10,218 bases of DNA, from NCBI RefSeq assembly GCF_946481155.1, contig NZ_CAMLMK010000094.1:1-10218 (forward strand). The letters are read 5' to 3'. Every line of letters begins with the position of its first letter. The stretch's first letter is position 1. Under the pieces are notes generated by a model. That model did no database searches. It worked only from the letters and a program-made list of their open reading frames with translations, and was not told the DNA's origin. This DNA comes from an uncultured Flavobacterium sp. Its GTDB lineage: Bacteria > Bacteroidota > Bacteroidia > Flavobacteriales > Flavobacteriaceae. Shown piece after piece: positions 6,551 to 10,218 of the stretch. The position numbers and the translations under genes are program-made.

Positions 6551-7073
6551 ATAAATAACGCTCACTAAAAACTTTCTTGTGATGGTTTTGGTGACCGATA
6601 ATGACAAATCCTGCGGCACGAACTGACATAACATTTTCTGAAGCAACTCCCTTTTTAAGTAAATCTTCCTCAGTAAAACTTTTGAAAAGTGAAATAGTAG
6701 CATGGCGCACCGCTGTAAATTCTGTTAAAAGATCTTTCAGATGACGTTTGTTAGCTACCGGATTCACCACTTCGGCATATCTATTTTCGTCAAATCCAGG
6801 TAAAGGTGTTGCATCATTTCTTGAAAAACGCAATGCCCGGTACGCAAAAATACGTTCAGCGTCAATTATATGCTGAATGATTTCTTTAATCGTCCATTTT
6901 CCTTCCGCGTAACGATAATCAAATTTATCCATTGGAATATCCTGAACAAACTGAACGGTTCGGTGCATACTGATTTCCAATTCGTCGAGTAAATTCACTT
7001 CCCCTCCCAATGCGTCGATATAGGGTTTGTAATGAACGGCATACTCATCCGGTAAAAGTTGTGTTGAATTCAT
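6549..7073 (-). CDS. DinB family (YfiT-like) putative metal-binding protein
   Basis: This 174-residue protein matches the DinB/YfiT four-helix-bundle superfamily. The metal triad is visible as His68 in IIQHIIDAER and His161/His165 in GHQNHHKKVF (HxxxH). The WTIKEIIQHIIDAER block (60-74) and the C-terminal GHQNHHKKVFSERYL helix are characteristic. Family members include thiol-dependent S-transferases (for example bacillithiol- or mycothiol-dependent) and many damage-inducible proteins of unknown activity, so a thiol-transferase or hydrolase role is possible but not shown. There is no signal peptide or membrane segment. The gene is flanked by terminators on both sides and appears monocistronic. 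Nothing at this locus, such as an SOS box, indicates damage control. Confidence 0.88.
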   Translation of the reverse strand: MNSTQLLPDEYAVHYKPYIDALGGEVNLLDELEISMHRTVQFVQDIPMDKFDYRYAEGKWTIKEIIQHIIDAERIFAYRALRFSRNDATPLPGFDENRYAEVVNPVANKRHLKDLLTEFTAVRHATISLFKSFTEEDLLKKGVASENVMSVRAAGFVIIGHQNHHKKVFSERYL

Positions 7074-7105
7074 AAATAGTACTGTGTTTATTGGTAAATT
7101 TAAAA

Positions 7106-7133
7106 CAAAAAACCCGAAGCGCTAACTTCGGGT
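7106..7133 (-). terminator. Terminator of the Lrp/AsnC gene
   Basis: Stem ACCCGAAG (7112-7119)/CTTCGGGT (7126-7133) with a 6-base loop. On the minus strand it is followed by a T run (the A run at 7106-7111), so it ends transcription of the regulator gene at 7152-7631 before the DinB gene. Confidence 0.85.
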
Positions 7134-7151
7134 CTCATAATTTTTGTCAGA

Positions 7152-7631
7152 TTACATATCTTTAAAAATGGTATGCATCAAACGTTTTTTGTCATTGATA
7201 CTCTCTTCAAGAGAAATCATAGTCTCCGTTCTGTATACACCATCAATATCGTCGATCATGTAAATTACTTCTTTCGCATGTTTAGTATCTCTTGCTCTGA
7301 TTTTACAGAAAATATTAAACTTACCTGTAGTAACGTGAGCCACAGTTACAAACGGAATCTCGTTAATTCGCTCTAATACGAATTTAGTTTGTGAAGTATT
7401 ATGAAGAAAAACACCCACATAAGCAATAAAAGAATAGCCTAATTTTTCATAGTCTAAAGTTAAAGACGAGCCTTGAATAATTCCTGCATCTTCCATTTTT
7501 TTCACACGAACGTGAACAGTACCTGCTGAAATCAACAATTTTTTTGCAATATCAGTAAAAGGAACTCTTGTGTTGTCTATCAACATATCTAATATCTGAT
7601 GATCAACTTCATCCAAACGAAACTTACTCAT
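7152..7631 (-). CDS. Lrp/AsnC family transcriptional regulator
   Basis: This 159-residue protein has the standard feast/famine regulator layout. An N-terminal winged helix-turn-helix covers about residues 5-55, with LDEVDHQILDMLIDNTR at its start and the recognition region DIAKKLLISAGTVHVRVKKMEDAGII. A C-terminal RAM/AsnC ligand-binding domain covers about 65-150 (YVGVFLH..., VTTGKFNIFCKI, IDDIDGVYRTETMISLEE). The TG-x-x-D pattern often seen in the effector pocket reads TGKFN here, so the acidic residue is replaced by Asn; the effector cannot be named. It lies 86 bases after the peptidase gene on the same strand, in a very AT-rich gap (7632-7717) where I see no clear -7 box, so it may be partly cotranscribed with the peptidase. 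Targets are unknown. Confidence 0.93.
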   Translation of the reverse strand: MSKFRLDEVDHQILDMLIDNTRVPFTDIAKKLLISAGTVHVRVKKMEDAGIIQGSSLTLDYEKLGYSFIAYVGVFLHNTSQTKFVLERINEIPFVTVAHVTTGKFNIFCKIRARDTKHAKEVIYMIDDIDGVYRTETMISLEESINDKKRLMHTIFKDM

Positions 7632-7717
7632 AATTAATATTTATCTATCTATTTATTTTAAAAAAGTCTAATTTAAGAATAAAAAATTAATTATTTATCA
7701 ATAAAACAATTAATTTG

Positions 7718-8872
7718 TTATTTTTTTAGCAATCCATTAACAATTTTATTATGCATTCCTATAATAAAATCTGCTTTTGCGTCTATCTTCGGGAATTTAT
7801 CTTTTTGATTCTCAAATAATTGATCGTGAAAATCATAAGTATAATGTCCAAAATATTCCTCTAAGCCCTCTATTTGTCGGATAGTTGCCGTAAAGACAAC
7901 TTTATCATTTAAAAGGTTTTCGTTATAATGGGCTGCAAAAGTAATACTTTTTTCAAAACCATCAAGTATTACTTTGACATTTTTATAAATAAAGTCATAA
8001 AAAATAACATTATTTTGCGGAATCTTGAAATAAATTTCGTTTTTATTAACAAGTACGTCGTTTTTAGATATGTGATACAACCCTGACAAATACGAAATGA
8101 AAATCATCTTGCGTGTTTCTTCTCTTTCGTAGTCACCGTGGTAGTAACCGGCTTCAAATAAGATGGTCGGCACGCCTAAAGACTGAAACATATCACCTAT
8201 GCAGTTAATATTAAAGGAATCATCAAAAACACCTACCTGATTAGGAATGTGTTTTTGTAATTCCTCATTCATCGCAACGATAACATTAATGGCTTTCTGT
8301 CTGATTATATTAATTTCCCGATCTTCATTATAAGAAGGAGCTAAAAAAGAGACTGTTGCCGGGTTATTTGTTCTTCCGGCAGCAAAAATAGAACGCTGAT
8401 CATGAAGGTTAAAGCAGAAGTCAGGCTGAAATTCATCAAACATTTGCCGAAGAAGCCGGCTTTCCGGTTGAGATAAATCTACAGAATCGCGATTTAAGTC
8501 AACTTCATTGGCATTTACACGGGTATAAGCTTCCGCGCCGTCTGGATTTGCTATTGGTATACATAATAAAGTAAATGCTTTTTTGAAATCGGATGCTAAT
8601 TCCGAATCAGAATTCAGGAAATTAAAGAAGTCAAAAAGCGCTTTTGTGGTTGTCGGTTCGTTGCCATGCATTTGCGACCACATATATATTTTTATCTTTC
8701 CGGTTCCGACTTTCACCGAATAAATAGGTTTTTCCTTTACGGATTTTCCAATAACTGAAACCTCAAAATCAGAATTCAGTTTAGCAAACAGCGGTTCGAT
8801 ATGTGTATTGGTTATATATTTCCCAAAGAGGTTTTGCTCTTTGTTCGCTTCAAATAAAGTAATGAAATCCAT
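7718..8872 (-). CDS. M14 family zinc carboxypeptidase
   Basis: This 384-residue metallopeptidase has the M14 catalytic set. Zinc ligands are His69 and Glu72 in QMHGNEPTT and His157 in FNLHDQR. Substrate-binding Asn127-Arg128 lie in DLNRD, NPDG is at 109-112, and the catalytic general base is probably Glu240 in ILFEAGYYHGD. The catalytic domain spans roughly residues 20-270; the rest (about 271-384) is a C-terminal extension rich in beta-like segments that I do not recognise. There is no signal peptide, so unlike digestive carboxypeptidases it should be cytoplasmic, perhaps acting on peptides, murein fragments or an amidated side chain. Its -7 box sits inside an operator copy shared with the divergent XRE regulator, so that regulator probably controls it. 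Confidence 0.9.
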   Translation of the reverse strand: MDFITLFEANKEQNLFGKYITNTHIEPLFAKLNSDFEVSVIGKSVKEKPIYSVKVGTGKIKIYMWSQMHGNEPTTTKALFDFFNFLNSDSELASDFKKAFTLLCIPIANPDGAEAYTRVNANEVDLNRDSVDLSQPESRLLRQMFDEFQPDFCFNLHDQRSIFAAGRTNNPATVSFLAPSYNEDREINIIRQKAINVIVAMNEELQKHIPNQVGVFDDSFNINCIGDMFQSLGVPTILFEAGYYHGDYEREETRKMIFISYLSGLYHISKNDVLVNKNEIYFKIPQNNVIFYDFIYKNVKVILDGFEKSITFAAHYNENLLNDKVVFTATIRQIEGLEEYFGHYTYDFHDQLFENQKDKFPKIDAKADFIIGMHNKIVNGLLKK

Positions 8873-8886
8873 AATGCTTTTTTCTA

Positions 8887-8958
8887 TTTACAAAAGTAAA
8901 CATCTTATTTTTTACAATTGTAAACAAGAAAAAAAGCAAACTTGTTTAATAATGTAAA
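8887..8958. promoter_or_regulatory. Left operator cluster, three TTTACnnnnGTAAA sites
   Basis: Site 1 is TTTAC-AAAA-GTAAA at 8887-8900 (perfect). Site 2 is TTTAC-AATT-GTAAA at 8911-8924 (perfect, and itself a full palindrome). Site 3 is TTTAA-TAAT-GTAAA at 8945-8958 (one mismatch in the half-sites). Centres are 24 and 34 bases apart. Site 1 contains the peptidase -7 box. Confidence 0.78.
8891..8898 (-). promoter_or_regulatory. -7 box of the M14 peptidase promoter
   Basis: On the minus strand this reads TACTTTTG, a match to TAnnTTTG. The transcript would start near 8884, only about 12 bases before the ATG at 8872. It is wholly inside operator site 1, so a bound repressor would block it. No clear -33 box is seen at the expected spacing. 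Confidence 0.5.
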
Positions 8959-9108
8959 CATTTGTATTGGGTTATTCTTAACCATTGACCGCTCGGGCTT
9001 CTCTTAAAAATAACATTTGTTAAATTTATAATTAAATTACTAATTATCAATTTATTACGATGTGTTAATTAAAGTTTAAATCTAATGTTTTGTGCCTTTT
9101 TTTAGTTA

Positions 9109-9193
9109 TTTACAACTGTAATATTGTATATCAATTTATAATTGTTTACATTTGTAATATAGCTTTATCAAACATAACATTTACAATGGTAAA
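9109..9193. promoter_or_regulatory. Right operator cluster, three TTTACnnnnGTAAA sites
   Basis: Site 4 is TTTAC-AACT-GTAAT at 9109-9122. Site 5 is TTTAC-ATTT-GTAAT at 9145-9158. Site 6 is TTTAC-AATG-GTAAA at 9180-9193, a perfect copy whose spacer contains the ATG of the regulator gene. Centres are 36 and 35 bases apart. Site 4 abuts the -33 box and site 5 overlaps the -7 box. Confidence 0.8.
9124..9154 (+). promoter_or_regulatory. Promoter of the XRE regulator gene
   Basis: TTG at 9124-9126, a 20-base spacer and TACATTTG at 9147-9154 match the flavobacterial consensus. Transcription would start near 9161, 25 bases before the ATG at 9186. The boxes are interleaved with operator sites 4 and 5. 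Confidence 0.68.
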
Positions 9194-9662
9194 CACAGAA
9201 GAATTTGTAAAAAGGCTCGAAATTATCTTCGATTATTATGGCTTATCAGCATCTGGTTTCGCAGATAAGATTGGTGCGCAGCGTTCCAGTTTGTCCCACC
9301 TACTCTCCGGTAGAAACAAACCAAGTCTTGATTTTATTCTGAAAATAATTGAAGTTTTTCCTGAAGTGGATTTGTATTGGATATTAAACGGAAAGGGGGA
9401 TTTTCCAAAAAGTGATTCAGTTGAAAAATCAAATGTAACTACTACTCTATTTTCTGAAATAAAAACAGAAGATCCTAAAATTGAAAATCAGCACGATTTA
9501 TTTTCCGCTGAACCAGGTGTCGAAAAAAATCGCGTATTTGAAAATCCGGAAGAAAATTTTTCAAATACGCGAAATTTTGAAAACCTTAAAAATGAGTCGG
9601 AGATTGACCGAATTGTCGTCTTCTATAAAAACGGAACTTTTAAAAACTATACTCCTGAATAA
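9186..9662 (+). CDS. XRE-type helix-turn-helix regulator, probable autorepressor
   Basis: From the ATG at 9186 the protein has 158 residues. An XRE/Cro-CI-like helix-turn-helix occupies about residues 5-62; the core LSASGFADKIGAQRSSLSHLLSGRNKPS (20-47) contains the two helices and the typical SGRNKPS turn after the recognition helix. It is followed by DLYWILNGKGDF (62-73), a common ending of this domain. Residues about 76-138 form a low-complexity Asn/Glu/Lys-rich linker, and a short C-terminal segment (EIDRIVVFYKNGTFKNYTP) looks conserved and may mediate dimerisation. A longer frame from TTG 9090 is rejected because it crosses the promoter and operators. Six palindromes upstream suggest it represses itself and the divergent peptidase. 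It converges with the acyltransferase gene, with only three bases between the stop codons, and its linker region hosts that gene's terminator. Confidence 0.88.
   Translation: MVNTEEFVKRLEIIFDYYGLSASGFADKIGAQRSSLSHLLSGRNKPSLDFILKIIEVFPEVDLYWILNGKGDFPKSDSVEKSNVTTTLFSEIKTEDPKIENQHDLFSAEPGVEKNRVFENPEENFSNTRNFENLKNESEIDRIVVFYKNGTFKNYTPE
9523..9572 (-). terminator. Intrinsic terminator of the acyltransferase, inside the XRE gene
   Basis: A perfect 15-bp inverted repeat, TCGCGTATTTGAAAA (9530-9544) and its complement (9558-9572), encloses a 13-base loop. Read on the minus strand, the stem is followed at once by seven T residues (the A run 9523-9529). It lies about 95 bases past the acyltransferase stop at 9666, within the linker-coding part of the convergent regulator gene. 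Confidence 0.75.
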
Positions 9663-9665
9663 ATA

Positions 9666-10217
9666 TTATAATTCCGGAACAAAACTGTTTTCAGGGATTT
9701 TGCCCTGCACACCAATAAAATGTCTTTCTAAAATTTTAAAATCCGCTTCTTTATTTCCTGTCGGATAAAACGGTGTTCCGATCTTAACTTCTCTTTTAGA
9801 ATAATCGAAAGCAATTGGGATTATAGGAATATTTGCTTTTAGCGCGATATAATAGAAACCGGTTTTCCATTCGGTTACTTTTTTACGGGTCCCTTCCGGC
9901 GCGATGGCCAATCGAAACACTTCATTCTTCTCGAAAAGCTTAGCAATGGCATCAACTTTGTTTTCATTTTTCTCTCTATCTAAAGGTGCTCCACCCATCC
10001 AACGAAAATATGACCCGAAAGGAAACCTGAACAGCTCTTTTTTAGCAACAAAATTTATATCCAAACCTAATATTCCGCGGGTGAAAAGTCCGATATTGAA
10101 ATCATGCCAACTTGTGTGCGGCACAATGATTAAAATGCATTATATGATTTCCGGGGAAAGAGTTCCTGTGATTTTCAAACCCATCAACAGGAAGAATATA
10201 AACATGAATAGAAATTG
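9666..10217 (-). pseudogene. PlsC-like 1-acyl-glycerol-3-phosphate acyltransferase, in-frame stop
   Basis: The reading frame encodes a lysophospholipid acyltransferase-like protein: the catalytic HxxxxD as HTSWHD, a GGAPLDR block, PEGTRKK (motif III) and a PIIPIAFD segment. The enzyme would acylate lysophosphatidic acid or a similar acceptor at the membrane. From the window edge the same frame reads MFIFFLLMGLKITG (Met at 10205) and continues to PEII, but then meets TAA at 10142-10140 before resuming with CILIIVPHTSWHD. In homologues I remember, the residues at this place are Lys, so a single AAA-to-TAA change is likely. A GTG at 10124 could start a shortened protein directly at the HxxxxD motif, lacking the N-terminal hydrophobic helix. 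The gene is thus either broken, reinitiated from GTG, or affected by a sequencing error. The true start may lie beyond the window. Confidence 0.72.
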
Positions 10218-10218
10218 C

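Larger units (their letters stand above)
8873..9185. other. Divergent regulatory region, 313 bases, no gene
   Basis: This gap between the peptidase and regulator starts holds two outward promoters and six copies of TTTACnnnnGTAAA, three near each end. The central part (about 8960-9105) is AT-rich apart from a short GC-richer patch around 8978-9002 and has no operator copy. A frame open upstream of the regulator from a TTG at 9090 would encode a hydrophobic, non-conserved leader and crosses the promoter, so it is not taken as coding. Confidence 0.75.

Noticed and set aside
7632..7717. Hairpin AACAA/TTGTT and repeated TTAATTA words between the peptidase and Lrp genes
   Set aside because: Weak AT-only pairing in an extremely AT-rich spacer; neither a terminator nor Lrp binding sites can be supported from sequence alone.
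9090..9185. Extended start of the XRE regulator at TTG 9090
   Set aside because: The added residues are hydrophobic and not typical of the family, and the stretch contains the promoter and operator sites; ATG 9186 begins exactly at the usual domain start.

Overview
The window reads as an ordinary chromosomal stretch of an AT-rich Bacteroidota bacterium, most likely Flavobacterium or a close relative in the Flavobacteriaceae. The reasons are the TAnnTTTG -7 promoter boxes (several as TACATTTG, with a TTG or TTTG-like box about 20 bases upstream), the near absence of Shine-Dalgarno sequences, and protein families whose sequences look flavobacterial throughout. No insertion sequence, phage module or CRISPR array is visible.

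Layout. Positions 1-65 hold the 3' part of a tRNA-Arg(UCU), followed by a perfect terminator palindrome. Two small plus-strand genes follow: a DUF2200 protein (219-584) and a three-helix membrane protein (693-962). A shared terminator separates them from a minus-strand proline dehydrogenase (998-2164). Divergent from it is aroB, 3-dehydroquinate synthase (2263-3330). A 297-base gap then carries a promoter, a possible 59-residue upstream ORF and an inverted repeat next to the start of an arginine decarboxylase gene (3627-5030). Only 22 bases further on lies a deoxyhypusine-synthase-like gene (5053-6027). A strong consensus promoter then drives a small protein with a very acidic tail (6114-6503). 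Three minus-strand genes follow: a DinB-type protein (6549-7073), an Lrp/AsnC regulator (7152-7631) and an M14 zinc carboxypeptidase (7718-8872). A 313-base divergent region with six copies of one palindrome leads to a plus-strand XRE-type regulator (9186-9662). The window ends in a convergent PlsC-like acyltransferase gene whose reading frame is broken by an in-frame TAA.

How the genes work together. Arginine decarboxylase and the DHS-like enzyme form a polyamine unit. Bacteria have no eIF5A, so the DHS-like protein should use small amines, and with no agmatinase gene between the two, agmatine or a product of it is the obvious substrate. The XRE regulator probably controls itself and the divergent peptidase gene through two clusters of three TTTACnnnnGTAAA operators, an arrangement resembling paired phage operators. 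Proline dehydrogenase, AroB, the Lrp regulator and DinB are housekeeping or accessory functions with no clear link to one another.

The points most worth a second look are the 3+3 operator array, the ADC/DHS-like pair with altered active-site residues, the nonsense codon in the acyltransferase, and the acyltransferase terminator lying inside the convergent regulator gene.
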